The position numbers were made by a program, and so were the translations under genes. A model generated the notes under the pieces. It worked only from the letters and a program-made list of their open reading frames with translations. It was not told where the DNA came from and did no database searches. This document shows positions 1 through 11,542 of a stretch of DNA of 50,426 nt, piece after piece. How positions within the stretch are numbered: position 1 is the first letter of the stretch; each line of letters opens with the position of its first letter. Source of the stretch: DGNJ01 sp002388905 (GTDB lineage: Bacteria; Pseudomonadota; Gammaproteobacteria; Pseudomonadales; Porticoccaceae); contig DAITSJ010000026.1 in NCBI GenBank assembly GCA_036843405.1, forward strand, positions 1 to 50,426, read 5' to 3'.

Positions 1-134
1 CCAAATTCAGTAACCAATTGAATCTATTCAACTAATATTCCGGACACTAGTGACTATCCCCATTTATTCGAAATTTAACTAAAAAAGGTATGGTTCGATG
101 CCATCCCAGTTACCCCTTCGCTCTAACAGTATGT

Positions 135-182
135 TTATGAGGTCTACGACCTCATAACAATTATTAAAAGGTAGACCTTTTA
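135..182. repeat. Two adjacent palindromes (10-bp and 8-bp stems)
   Basis: Bases 135-144 and 148-157 form a perfect 10-bp inverted repeat, TTATGAGGTC and its complement, around a TAC loop. Bases 165-172 and 175-182 form a second perfect inverted repeat (TAAAAGGT and its complement). The AGGTCTAC of the first (140-147) is also complementary to GTAGACCT in the second (171-178), so the two can pair with each other or fold alone. On the minus strand they follow the stop of the small ORF at 183-371, so they could end its transcript. Paired operator sites are another possibility. Confidence 0.55.
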
Positions 183-371
183 TTAAATATCCTCTGACTC
201 CAATAGCGATATAGACTCTTGATTTCTCGCCAAATTAGATGCCCCACGCAACAGGCCCGAAAAAAAATAACAGGCAGCCGCCCACGTATTTTCGGCATGC
301 TTCAGGGCCGGAGGTAAGGAGGCTGTCTGTTTAAACCGTTTGCGAGGAAGGGAGTTCCGATAGGTTTTCAT
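183..371 (-). CDS. Possible small protein, unknown
   Basis: A 62-codon ORF starts at an ATG (371) with an AAGGA Shine-Dalgarno six bases upstream. An in-frame ATG at 377 is too close to that site. The product would be basic at the N-terminus (MKTYRNSLPRKRFKQ) with a short hydrophobic middle (AAACYFFSGLL). I recognise no family. It lies in AT-rich DNA and is followed on its own strand by two hairpins. A chance ORF is a real possibility. Confidence 0.25.
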   Translation of the reverse strand: MKTYRNSLPRKRFKQTASLPPALKHAENTWAAACYFFSGLLRGASNLARNQESISLLESEDI

Positions 372-569
372 CGCCATTCCTTTGGTCTGTTTCGGGTTTA
401 GCAGCTCCGTCGCTACCGCTTGCGGAGGATAAGGCCGTACCTGTACTGGATAGGTACTTTATCCTGTTCGACAACAAAAATCATCCCGGGCCGACAGGCT
501 CAGGTCGGTGGTAGCGGCGTCGAGCCTGTAGAGCTTTTTCTTGGAGCGAATGCCCTCATGCGCAAGGCA

Positions 570-1037
570 TTATTTATGGTACGGATGCCCGGCGTTGATG
601 CTCCAGGCGCGGTAGAGCTGTTCGATAAGGACGATGCGCACCAGGGGATGGGGCAGGGTCAGGGGGGAAAGGGACCAGGTCTGCTCGGCCCGGGCCAGGC
701 ACTGCGGGGCCAGGCCGTCGGGGCCGCCGATCAGCAGGTTGTAATTGCGCCCGCTCTCCTGCCAGCCGCGCAGTTGGGCGGCGAGTTTTTCGGTGCTCCA
801 GGCCTTGCCGCCCACATCCAGGGCGACGACACCCTCGCCGTCGCCGATGGCCTTGATCATGGCCGCGCCCTCCCGGTCGATGGCTTTTGCCGCCGGCTGG
901 CTCTTGCCCCGGCGGCCCAGGGGCAGCTCCAGTAGTTCCGTTTTCAGTTCCGGCGGCAGGCGTTTGGCGTATTCCTTGAACCCCTCGGTCACCCAGCCGG
1001 GCATGCGGGTGCCCACGGCCAGGATGCGCAGGATCAT
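570..1037 (-). CDS. rlmH: 23S rRNA (pseudouridine1915-N3)-methyltransferase RlmH
   Basis: RlmH is a SPOUT-class methyltransferase that uses S-adenosylmethionine to methylate pseudouridine 1915 in helix 69 of 23S rRNA on the assembled 70S ribosome. The 155-residue product has the family length. It shows the start MILRILAVGTRMPGW, the SAM-binding knot segment LLIGGPDGL and the C-terminal signature ending in HPYHK. The ATG at 1037 overlaps the rsfS stop codon by four bases (ATGA), so the two are probably translationally coupled. It is the last gene of the proA-nadD-rsfS-rlmH cluster. The 3' end resembles the attachment sequence used by staphylococcal SCC elements, discussed under findings. Confidence 0.96.
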   Translation of the reverse strand: MILRILAVGTRMPGWVTEGFKEYAKRLPPELKTELLELPLGRRGKSQPAAKAIDREGAAMIKAIGDGEGVVALDVGGKAWSTEKLAAQLRGWQESGRNYNLLIGGPDGLAPQCLARAEQTWSLSPLTLPHPLVRIVLIEQLYRAWSINAGHPYHK

Positions 1038-1384
1038 TGCGGTTTGCCGGCCTTGAGATCGGCGGGGCGGATGGCCCAGAGTTTTTCCAGTTCGTAGAAC
1101 GCCCGGGTGGCGGGCAGCATGACGTGGACCACGACATCCCCGAAATCCACCAGTACCCATTCGGCGTCCTCCATCCCTTCCACGCCCATGGGGCGGAAGC
1201 CGGCTTTCTTGCCCTCCTCGACCACGTTGTCGGCCAGGGATTTGACCTGCCGGCTGGAGGTGCCGCTGGCTACCACCAGGGTATCCATGACGTCGGTGAG
1301 GCCGGTAACGTCCAGGGCGACGATGTCCCTGGCCTTCACGTCCTCAAGGGCTTCAACGACGACTTCCTTTAATGCTTTATTCAT
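1034..1384 (-). CDS. rsfS: Ribosomal silencing factor RsfS
   Basis: RsfS (YbeB, DUF143) binds ribosomal protein uL14 and blocks joining of the 30S and 50S subunits, which lowers translation in stationary phase or starvation. The 116-residue protein matches the family along its whole length: the N-terminal VVEALEDVKARDIVALDV, then ASGTSSRQVKSLADNV, and the core GVEGMEDAEWVLVDFGDVVVHVM. It lies between nadD (21-base gap) and rlmH (4-base overlap), the usual arrangement in Gammaproteobacteria. Confidence 0.96.
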   Translation of the reverse strand: MNKALKEVVVEALEDVKARDIVALDVTGLTDVMDTLVVASGTSSRQVKSLADNVVEEGKKAGFRPMGVEGMEDAEWVLVDFGDVVVHVMLPATRAFYELEKLWAIRPADLKAGKPQ

Positions 1385-1405
1385 GCCAACTCCGAAGCAG
1401 CGGTT

Positions 1406-2041
1406 TCAGGACCTGTAGAGATTATGGTCGCGAATGTAGTCAATGACACTGTTGGGTGTCAGGTAGCGAATCGAGCGCCCGGCCGCCAGGGCATCGCGAA
1501 TTTCGGTGGCGGAAACCGGTAGCAGCGTCATTTCGGTGATATGGACACCGCCGGCGGGGCTTTGCAGCAACTGCCGGGCGTCGTCCACCCGTCGCCCGGC
1601 CAGCCAGTCCGCCACTTCCCCGGTCTCGGGCCGGGACCAGCCGGGCCGCACGGCCACCAGGATGTGTGCGTAATCCGCCAGTTCCCGCCAGCGATGCCAG
1701 GTATTGAGGTTGACCAGGGAGTCCAGGCCCACGCATAGGCACAGGGGCACCCGGGCGCCGATTTCCTCGCGCAGGTGGGCCACCGAATCGATACTGTACG
1801 ACAAGCCTTCCCGGCGCACTTCCCGGTCGTCAACCCGCAGCAGCGATTCCCCCTCGATGGCGAGCCGGGCCATGGCCAGTCTATGCCCGGCCGGCGTGCC
1901 CGGCGGCTCCCGGTGCGGGGGGTCGCCACAGGGCATAAAGCGCATTTCATCCAGGCCCAGGTGTTCGCAAAGTTCCAGGCCCGTGCGCAGATGGCCGATA
2001 TGGATGGGATCGAAAGTGCCGCCAAAAACGCCAATAGCCAC
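1406..2041 (-). CDS. nadD: Nicotinate-nucleotide adenylyltransferase NadD
   Basis: NadD joins nicotinate mononucleotide and ATP to give deamido-NAD, the step after NadC in NAD synthesis. The nucleotidyltransferase motif GVFGGTFDPIHIGHL lies at the N-terminus, and the C-terminal VSATEIRDALAAGRSIRYLTP is the ISSTxIR-type ATP-binding motif. I chose the GTG at 2041, which gives 211 residues, the family length. It has a GGGGAG sequence upstream and sits just past the proA stop. A GTG at 2080 would add 13 non-family residues, overlap proA and lack a Shine-Dalgarno. NadC of the same pathway is at 30161-30997. Confidence 0.95.
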   Translation of the reverse strand: MAIGVFGGTFDPIHIGHLRTGLELCEHLGLDEMRFMPCGDPPHREPPGTPAGHRLAMARLAIEGESLLRVDDREVRREGLSYSIDSVAHLREEIGARVPLCLCVGLDSLVNLNTWHRWRELADYAHILVAVRPGWSRPETGEVADWLAGRRVDDARQLLQSPAGGVHITEMTLLPVSATEIRDALAAGRSIRYLTPNSVIDYIRDHNLYRS

Positions 2042-2043
2042 GA

Positions 2044-3297
<1,254 letters not shown>

Positions 3298-3360
3298 CAA
3301 AAATCCCAAAAAAAGACTGCGGACGACATTATAACGGGGCCACCCCCGGCCGGGATAGCG

Positions 3361-3939
3361 TCAACCGTTGGCCATGGCCGCCAGCCAGTCGCGCAGCCGA
3401 TCAAGTCGCTCCAGGGAATCATCCACCTCCAGCATCGAAAGCCGCTTCTCGGTGGCCAGCGGCAACAGCATCGTCAGCCGCCAGCCCAGTTCGGCGGCGC
3501 CGGTGTTCCCGTCCGGCTTCAGGTAATCCAGGGGCAGCTTTTCCGCCAGTTCCTCAAGCAACTGGAGCAGGTCACCGTATTCCTCCGGCACGGGAACAAA
3601 TTCGTCCGCCGGCAGGATATCCACGCTGGCGGTCAGCAAACCGTCGTGCTGCACGGCAGTTTCCCGCACGTGCAGGCGCCGATCCCCCTGTACGCGAATG
3701 CCCAGCAACCCCCCTTCCAGCTGATTCCAGTCACGAATCTCCACCAGGGTGCCCCAGGGGTAGATATCCGGCGGCGCACCCACCTCGCGCCCCGAGATAA
3801 TGGGCACGATGCCGAAGGGCTCGGCGTTTTTCAGGGAGCGCGTCACCAGGTTCAGATAGCGCTGCTCGAAGATACGCAAATCCAGAGGTATCCCCGGATA
3901 AAGGGGTTGCTGCAGCGGAAAAAGCGGGATGTTTTTCAA
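3361..3939 (-). CDS. Lon N-terminal (LON substrate-binding) domain protein
   Basis: This 192-residue protein is built like the substrate-binding N-terminal domain of Lon protease, without the ATPase and protease domains. It starts KNIPLFPLQQPLYPGIPLDLRIFEQRYL, typical of stand-alone LON-domain proteins of Proteobacteria, whose role is not established. The start is a TTG at 3939 with GGAG seven bases upstream. It is divergent from the DUF4124 gene at 4071. It could bind unfolded protein, but I see nothing in the context that fixes a function. Confidence 0.85.
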   Translation of the reverse strand: MKNIPLFPLQQPLYPGIPLDLRIFEQRYLNLVTRSLKNAEPFGIVPIISGREVGAPPDIYPWGTLVEIRDWNQLEGGLLGIRVQGDRRLHVRETAVQHDGLLTASVDILPADEFVPVPEEYGDLLQLLEELAEKLPLDYLKPDGNTGAAELGWRLTMLLPLATEKRLSMLEVDDSLERLDRLRDWLAAMANG

Positions 3940-4070
3940 GACGTCACTCCACAGGGCCTTCCGGGATCATGGCCATTTTGTCCGGGGAATTCAAACAGGG
4001 GGTTCGGGGGAGAAGAACGGCGTCCCGGTGGTCTAAAATTAGAGGGTTCATCTTCTTTATTGAGGCACTT

Positions 4071-4607
4071 ATGGTTGCACCCGGGTCGCCACGACATCGC
4101 AAAACGCCGGGGTGTGCCCTGCTCGGCACCTTGTTGCTGCTGATCGCCGGCCCCGCCACGGCGGCGACGGTGTACAAATCCGTCGGTCCCGAGGGCCAGG
4201 TCGTTTACGGCGACGAACCGGCCGAAAACGCCGTCACCGTGGAAGCCATCGACATCCCGGACTACGATGCCGTGCCCCAGCTCAGCGCCGGCGAGCGAAT
4301 CGAGCAGATGGCCGCCACCACCGACCGGCTCCAAGAAGACCGCCGGGAGCGAGAGGAGAGACGACGGGAAAACCGGGCGCAGGAGCCGGTCCGCTACTAT
4401 CCGGTGCCGGTGCAAACTGAGCGCCGAACCTATGTCTCGCCCTCCGTCTGGCCCCTGAGCCACTCCCTCCCCCACTTGCGCCGGCATCCCGGGCACCACC
4501 GGGACCGTCACGACAAGCGGGACCGGGACCGGGACGGGGGCAGGGACAAGCGCATGGATAAGGGCCCGGAGCGCGCCACCTGGAATCCGCCCCTGCGCCG
4601 GGACTGA
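4071..4607 (+). CDS. DUF4124 domain protein, probably exported
   Basis: The 178-residue product opens with a basic N-terminus and a hydrophobic stretch ending AGPATAA, a likely signal peptide. DUF4124 follows: the core VYKSVGPEGQVVYGDEP is the usual substitute for the YKWVDEnGxxxYsd pattern of this family. The middle is a charged helix (RLQEDRREREERRREN). The C-terminus is rich in His, Arg and Asp (about residues 135-170) and looks disordered. The ATG at 4071 has GAGG five bases upstream. DUF4124 proteins are envelope proteins of unknown function. It converges on fumC with a seven-base gap and no visible terminator. Confidence 0.75.
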   Translation: MVAPGSPRHRKTPGCALLGTLLLLIAGPATAATVYKSVGPEGQVVYGDEPAENAVTVEAIDIPDYDAVPQLSAGERIEQMAATTDRLQEDRREREERRRENRAQEPVRYYPVPVQTERRTYVSPSVWPLSHSLPHLRRHPGHHRDRHDKRDRDRDGGRDKRMDKGPERATWNPPLRRD

Positions 4608-4614
4608 TCGCCGG

Positions 4615-5991
4615 TCAGGATCGGTTGCTGGTCAGTTTTTCCGGGTCCAGTAATTCCTCAAGTTCCTGCCGATCCAGGTCGGTCATTTCGACCGCCACCT
4701 CAATCACCGGCCGTTTTTCCGCGTAGGCTTTCTTGGCGATCTCCGCGGCCTTCTGGTAGCCGATCACCGGGTTGAGCGCCGTTACCAGGATGGGGTTGCG
4801 AGACAACACCTTGTCGATATTGTCGCGACGCACTTCGAAGCCGGCGATGGCCTTGTCGGCGAGCACGGTGGCGGCGTTGGCGAGCAGGTCGATACTCTGC
4901 AACAGATTGTGGGCGATGACGGGCAACATCACGTTCAACTGGAAATTGCCCGACTGCCCGGCCACGGCAATGGTGGTGTCGTTGCCCATGACCTGGGCGG
5001 AAACCATGGCGACCGCCTCGGGAATCACCGGGTTGACCTTGCCGGGCATGATGCTGCTGCCCGGCTGCAGGGCCGGCAGCTCGATCTCCCCGAGCCCGGC
5101 CAGGGGCCCGCTATTCATCCAGCGCAGGTCGTTGGCGATCTTCATCAGGCTTACCGCCACCACCCGCAGTTGCCCCGACAATTCCACCGCCGTGTCCTGG
5201 GCACTGAGGCTCTCGAAAAAGTTGTCCGCGGCGTTAAAGTCCACACCGGTCATGCGCGACAGCTCGTCCGCCACGGCGGCGGCAAAATCCGGGTCGGCGT
5301 TGATGCCGGTGCCCACGGCGGTACCCCCCTGGGGGAGGCTGCGCAGGCGCGCCAGGGTATCCTCGATGCGCGCCATGCCGGAGCGGATCTGGGCGGACCA
5401 GCCGGAGATCTCCTGGGCGAAAGTCACCGGCATGGCATCCATCAGGTGGGTGCGGCCGGTCTTGGTGATGCCGGCCAGTTGTTCGGCCCGGTTGTCCATC
5501 ACCGAGCGCAGATGCGCCAGGGCCGGCAACAGGTTCTCGCCCACCGCCAGGGTCGCCGACAAATGAATGGCCGTGGGAATCACGTCGTTACTGCTCTGGC
5601 CCATATTGACGTGGTCGTTGGGGTTGACCGGTTGACCGAGTGCGCGCCCGGCCAGGGTGGCGAGCACCTCATTGACGTTCATGTTGGTGCTGGTGCCGGA
5701 ACCGGTCTGGAACACGTCCACGGGAAAGTGTTGATCGTAATCGCCCTCGCGCACGGTGCGCGCCGCCTCCTGGATGGCCCCGGAGACACCTTCGTCCAGG
5801 GAGCCCAGGCGGTAGTTGACCCGGGCCGCCGCCTCCTTGATCAGGGTGACGGCGGCGATAAAGCGCCGGGGCATGGGCAGGCCACTGATGGGGAAGTTCT
5901 CCACCGCCCGCTGGGTCTGGGCCTGGTAGAGGGCATCGGCCGGGACCTTCAGGGTTCCCAGGCTGTCTTTCTCTTCGCGAAAATCCGCCAT
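4615..5991 (-). CDS. fumC: Class II fumarate hydratase FumC
   Basis: FumC is the iron-independent, oxygen-stable fumarase of the TCA cycle, interconverting fumarate and L-malate. The 458-residue protein has all superfamily motifs: SSNDVIPTAIH, TGRTHLMDAMPVTFAQE with its active-site His, and the signature GSSIMPGKVNPV. The ATG at 5991 is preceded by GGGAG with a nine-base spacer. A second, iron-sulfur (class I) fumarase lies at 17557-19074. Having both is common in Gammaproteobacteria, where FumC usually covers oxidative stress or iron shortage. Confidence 0.96.
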   Translation of the reverse strand: MADFREEKDSLGTLKVPADALYQAQTQRAVENFPISGLPMPRRFIAAVTLIKEAAARVNYRLGSLDEGVSGAIQEAARTVREGDYDQHFPVDVFQTGSGTSTNMNVNEVLATLAGRALGQPVNPNDHVNMGQSSNDVIPTAIHLSATLAVGENLLPALAHLRSVMDNRAEQLAGITKTGRTHLMDAMPVTFAQEISGWSAQIRSGMARIEDTLARLRSLPQGGTAVGTGINADPDFAAAVADELSRMTGVDFNAADNFFESLSAQDTAVELSGQLRVVAVSLMKIANDLRWMNSGPLAGLGEIELPALQPGSSIMPGKVNPVIPEAVAMVSAQVMGNDTTIAVAGQSGNFQLNVMLPVIAHNLLQSIDLLANAATVLADKAIAGFEVRRDNIDKVLSRNPILVTALNPVIGYQKAAEIAKKAYAEKRPVIEVAVEMTDLDRQELEELLDPEKLTSNRS

Positions 5992-6126
5992 ACCGAATCA
6001 CTCCCTTCATGGATTACTGTCTCAAGTCTAGCACCACACGGGCAGGTTCCCGGAAGGTAATGCCGGGGGCTTTCAAGCATCGCCAACCTCGGCCATAATC
6101 CCGCCCTCGTTTTTCCGGAGCCGACC

Positions 6127-8460
<2,334 letters not shown>

Positions 8461-8520
8461 CCCCCGATAGCAGGCGACAAGGACCTACCAGGATACGCGG
8501 AACTGAAGCCACGGTAATTG

Positions 8521-8624
8521 GCGGTGGGGTAGTCCTATCCTGGACCGTCTGCGGCCAGGGATGGCCGCAGCCGAGCGTACAGGGATGTATTTATAGCGTG
8601 TCCAGGAAAGGACTACCCCACCGC
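8521..8624. repeat. 104-bp inverted-repeat element between convergent genes
   Basis: Bases 8521-8545 and 8600-8624 are complementary in 24 of 25 positions, starting GCGGTGGGGTAGTCC. The 54-base interior holds a second perfect hairpin: 8549-8557 and 8562-8570, stem CTGCGGCCA, loop GGGA. It lies between the 3' ends of tex (+) and the GMC oxidoreductase gene (-). No target-site duplication is visible at its edges and there is no T-run. It could be a non-autonomous repeat of the REP or MITE kind, a bidirectional transcript-end structure, or both. I saw no second copy in this window. Confidence 0.75.
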
Positions 8625-8670
8625 TTCCGGGCCTGGCAATACTTGATAGGCCCGCCGGGGGGCCACCTCC

Positions 8671-10269
8671 TTACGACTGCAGGATCAGGTCCGACGCCTT
8701 CTCGGCAATCATCATGGTGGGTGCATAGGTATTGGCGGAGGTCATGGTGGGCATGATGGATGCGTCCGCCACCCGCAGGCCCTCGATGCCGTACACCTTC
8801 AGGCGGTGATCCACCACCGCCAGCGGGTCGGAAGCCGGGCCCATCTTGCACGAACCCACCAGATGGTAGGAACTGACGCCGTACTGGCGGGCGAAAGCCA
8901 GCAACTCGTCGTCCGTCTCGCAATCCGGCCCGGGAAAAGTTTCCTCCGCCACCAGGGGCGCCAGCGCCGGTGACCGCAGAATACGGCGGGCGGCCTTCAG
9001 GGCCTTGACCAGCAACTCCCGGTCCGTTTCCTCCGCCAGGTAGTTGGGGTTGGCGATGGGCGCCAGCCGGGGATCGGCACCGGCGATGCGCACCGACCCG
9101 GCGCTGGCGGGGCGCATCTGCCAGGCCCCGCAGGTCATGCCGGGCACATCGTCGAGTTTGCCCACGAAGCCCTCCTTGTAGCTGCCCGGCGTAAATACCA
9201 GGGAGTAGTCCGGACCCGGCAGCTCCGGCTCGGTGCGGCCGAAAACATGAACCAGCGCCGGGCTCAGGCTGAGGATATTGGGCCTGTTCAGCGCCCACCT
9301 GAGGATTTCCTTTGCCAGCGGCAGACCCTTGACGTGGGCGTTGAGGGTATCGACTCCGTCTTTCGCCCGGACGACGAAGCGGGGGCTGTAGTGGTCCCGG
9401 AAATTCCGGCCCACCCCCGGCAGGCTGTGGTGAACGGCAACGCCGTGGCGGTCCAGCAGGGCCTTGGGGCCGATGCCCGATAACTGCAGGACTTTGGGGG
9501 AATTCAGGGTACCGGCACTGACGATCACTTCCCGGCCGGCTCGGACCTGCCGGGGCTTGCCGTCGACCAGATACTCGACGCCCACCGCCCGCCGGTTTTC
9601 CAGGAGCACTTTCGACACCAGCGCGCGGGTGATCACCCTGACCCGGCCGGTTCGCCTGGCCGGATGCAGGAAGGCCGTGGCGGTGCTGACCCGCCGGCCC
9701 CTGTGAATGGTGCTCTGGTAAAACCCGACCCCTTCCTGTTTGGCGCCGTTGTAGTCGTCGTTGAAAGGGTGCCCCTGCTCGCGGGCGGCGGCGACGAAGC
9801 CGTCCACCACTTCGTTGGGCCAGGGCGAGGTGGTCACGGCCACCGGACCCCCACGGCCCCGGTAGTGGTCGTCACCCGGTCCGATGCGCCGCTCGGTGCG
9901 CCGGAAAAACGGCAAGACGTCTTCGTAGCCCCAGCCGGGATTGCCCAGGGACGCCCAGTGGTCGAAATCCGCCGCCTGGCCGCGATTGTAGACCATGCCG
10001 TTGACGGAACTGGAGCCGCCCAGGGTCTTGCCCTGGGTCACCTGGATGGCCCGGTTGTTGGTGGCCGGCGAGGGTTCGTACTGGTACTGCCAGGTCAGTT
10101 TGGGATTGAACAGCGTCTTGATAAAGCCCGCCGGCACCCGGATATAGGGATTGCTGTCCGGCGGCCCGGCCTCGAGCACACAGACCCGGTGCCCCTTGTC
10201 CGCGAGCCGGTAGGCGATGATGGAAGCGGCGGTACCGCCGCCGACAATCACGTAGTCGAAAGTCTCCAA
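8671..10269 (-). CDS. GMC-family FAD oxidoreductase (choline/alcohol dehydrogenase-like)
   Basis: The 532-residue protein is a glucose-methanol-choline flavoprotein. The Rossmann FAD site is at the N-terminus (DYVIVGGGTAASIIAYRLA), followed by the GMC signature around GKTLGGSSSVNGMVYNRG. The second signature is GTLNSPKVLQLSGIGP, and the C-terminus carries the catalytic region SSYHLVGSCKMG and the FAD loop TSANTYAPTMMIAEKA. The start is TTG at 10269 with AGAGG seven bases upstream. It resembles BetA and the AlkJ-type alcohol dehydrogenases, but no betaine or alkane genes are nearby, so the substrate is unknown. It sits 16 bases behind a serine hydrolase gene and is probably co-transcribed with it. 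Confidence 0.9.
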   Translation of the reverse strand: METFDYVIVGGGTAASIIAYRLADKGHRVCVLEAGPPDSNPYIRVPAGFIKTLFNPKLTWQYQYEPSPATNNRAIQVTQGKTLGGSSSVNGMVYNRGQAADFDHWASLGNPGWGYEDVLPFFRRTERRIGPGDDHYRGRGGPVAVTTSPWPNEVVDGFVAAAREQGHPFNDDYNGAKQEGVGFYQSTIHRGRRVSTATAFLHPARRTGRVRVITRALVSKVLLENRRAVGVEYLVDGKPRQVRAGREVIVSAGTLNSPKVLQLSGIGPKALLDRHGVAVHHSLPGVGRNFRDHYSPRFVVRAKDGVDTLNAHVKGLPLAKEILRWALNRPNILSLSPALVHVFGRTEPELPGPDYSLVFTPGSYKEGFVGKLDDVPGMTCGAWQMRPASAGSVRIAGADPRLAPIANPNYLAEETDRELLVKALKAARRILRSPALAPLVAEETFPGPDCETDDELLAFARQYGVSSYHLVGSCKMGPASDPLAVVDHRLKVYGIEGLRVADASIMPTMTSANTYAPTMMIAEKASDLILQS

Positions 10270-10285
10270 AATCCGGCCTCTTTTG

Positions 10286-11443
10286 TCAGGTGATACCCAG
10301 GCTCTGCCGGATGACCTCGGCGATCTCGTAGGCCGGGTGCGCCTCGCAGGTTTTGGGCCGGGTCATGCGGTTATGGCAGAACGCCACCGCCAGGCCCGTT
10401 TCCGGGTCCGCCCAGCCCAGGGAGGCCCCGGCGCCGGGGCAGCAGATGGCGGAGGGCGACTTCAGCGGGCAGGTAAAGGGCACGTTGTCGTCCCAGCGCC
10501 AGTAACCGCCCTCGCTCAGTGGCATCACGGCATTGAAATAGACCGGGTCGGGCTCGTCGGCACCGGCGCGCGGCCGGCTGATGGCCCGGACCCGCTCCGG
10601 CGACAACAGGGTGGTGCCGTCCAGGGTGCCGCCGCCGGCGAGGATGGCCCAGAACCGGGCCTCGCTGCGGGCGTTGAAAATACCGCCCACGCCGGCGATA
10701 CAGGCACGGCGCACGTCCGGGCGCTCGAATACCTCGGGAATCAACGGCACGGTATTGGGCAGGCTTTTGGCAAACAGGGAATCCGCCGGTGGCAGGGGAG
10801 CGCCGGCCTCGGCATTGACCAGTGTGGCAATCCGATGCTCCACCTCATCGGGAATGCCCACCCAGAGGTCCTTGATACCGAAGGGCTCGCAGATCTCTTC
10901 CCGGATAAACCGGCCAAAGGGCCTTTTTTGGGGGTCTGTGCGGCGCACGATTTCCCCCAGCGCCCACCCGAAGGACATGGACTGGTAACCCGGCTTATCC
11001 CGCACCGGCAGCAGGGGTTTGAGGCGGGCGATGGCCGCCACCGTGGCATCCCAGTCGCAGATGGATTCCGGGGTCGTTCCCTCGGGCATCTGCGGGGTAC
11101 CGGTGCGGTGGGTCAGGGCATCCCGGACGGTCACCACCTCCTTACCGTGGCAGCCGTATTCGGGCCAGTAGTCGGCGACGGGGGCGTCGTAGTCGATAAG
11201 CCCCCTTTCAGCCTGGACGTGCACGGCGGTTGCGGCCACGGCCTTGGTCACCGAGAACACATTGAACAGGGTATCGCCGTTCACCGCCTCGCCGGTGTCG
11301 CGATCGGCGAGCCCGCCCCAGGTATCCACCACCAGTTCGCCGTCCAGGTACGCGGCCACCTGGATACCGATTTCGCCGCGCTCGGCGATGGCCCTATCGA
11401 TAGCCGCCTTGACGGCGTCATTGGCTGCTGCGTTGATAGTCAT
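10286..11443 (-). CDS. Beta-lactamase-fold serine hydrolase (EstB-like)
   Basis: This roughly 385-residue protein belongs to the class C beta-lactamase / penicillin-binding-protein-like family that includes esterases such as EstB. The catalytic SxxK motif is SVTK in LFNVFSVTKAVAA. A GYQSMSFGWALGEIV segment sits where the family has its YxN-type tyrosine. HTG follows the second conserved block (ALTHRTGTP). There is no signal peptide, so it is probably a cytoplasmic esterase or amidase and not an antibiotic-hydrolysing beta-lactamase. I chose the ATG at 11443, with AAGG eight bases upstream, over the GTG at 11452. It lies between the DUF2238 gene and the GMC oxidoreductase, same strand. Confidence 0.85.
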   Translation of the reverse strand: MTINAAANDAVKAAIDRAIAERGEIGIQVAAYLDGELVVDTWGGLADRDTGEAVNGDTLFNVFSVTKAVAATAVHVQAERGLIDYDAPVADYWPEYGCHGKEVVTVRDALTHRTGTPQMPEGTTPESICDWDATVAAIARLKPLLPVRDKPGYQSMSFGWALGEIVRRTDPQKRPFGRFIREEICEPFGIKDLWVGIPDEVEHRIATLVNAEAGAPLPPADSLFAKSLPNTVPLIPEVFERPDVRRACIAGVGGIFNARSEARFWAILAGGGTLDGTTLLSPERVRAISRPRAGADEPDPVYFNAVMPLSEGGYWRWDDNVPFTCPLKSPSAICCPGAGASLGWADPETGLAVAFCHNRMTRPKTCEAHPAYEIAEVIRQSLGIT

Positions 11444-11542
11444 GTCTCCCACCTTCGAACATCCGACCGGGTCCCCGTAAACGCCGGGACACCGGTCTCC
11501 TTGCTTCGGACTTGCAACGATCGATAATCAAGGCCCTGCCGA

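Larger units (their letters stand above)
1..569. other. AT-rich intergenic region downstream of rlmH
   Basis: This stretch has no convincing long gene. Bases 1-380 or so are clearly richer in A+T than the rest of the window. It holds two adjacent hairpins (135-157 and 165-182) and one doubtful small ORF on the minus strand (183-371). It begins right after the 3' end of rlmH. In Pseudomonas-type genomes, as I recall them, rlmH is followed by mrdA/pbpA, which is not here, so synteny is broken at this point. The composition change suggests acquired or decaying DNA, but the left side lies outside the window. Confidence 0.6.

Noticed and set aside
10286..11443. AmpC beta-lactamase controlled by the AmpD/AmpG system
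   Set aside because: It shares the SxxK fold but lacks a signal peptide and resembles EstB-like esterases. There is no ampR beside it.
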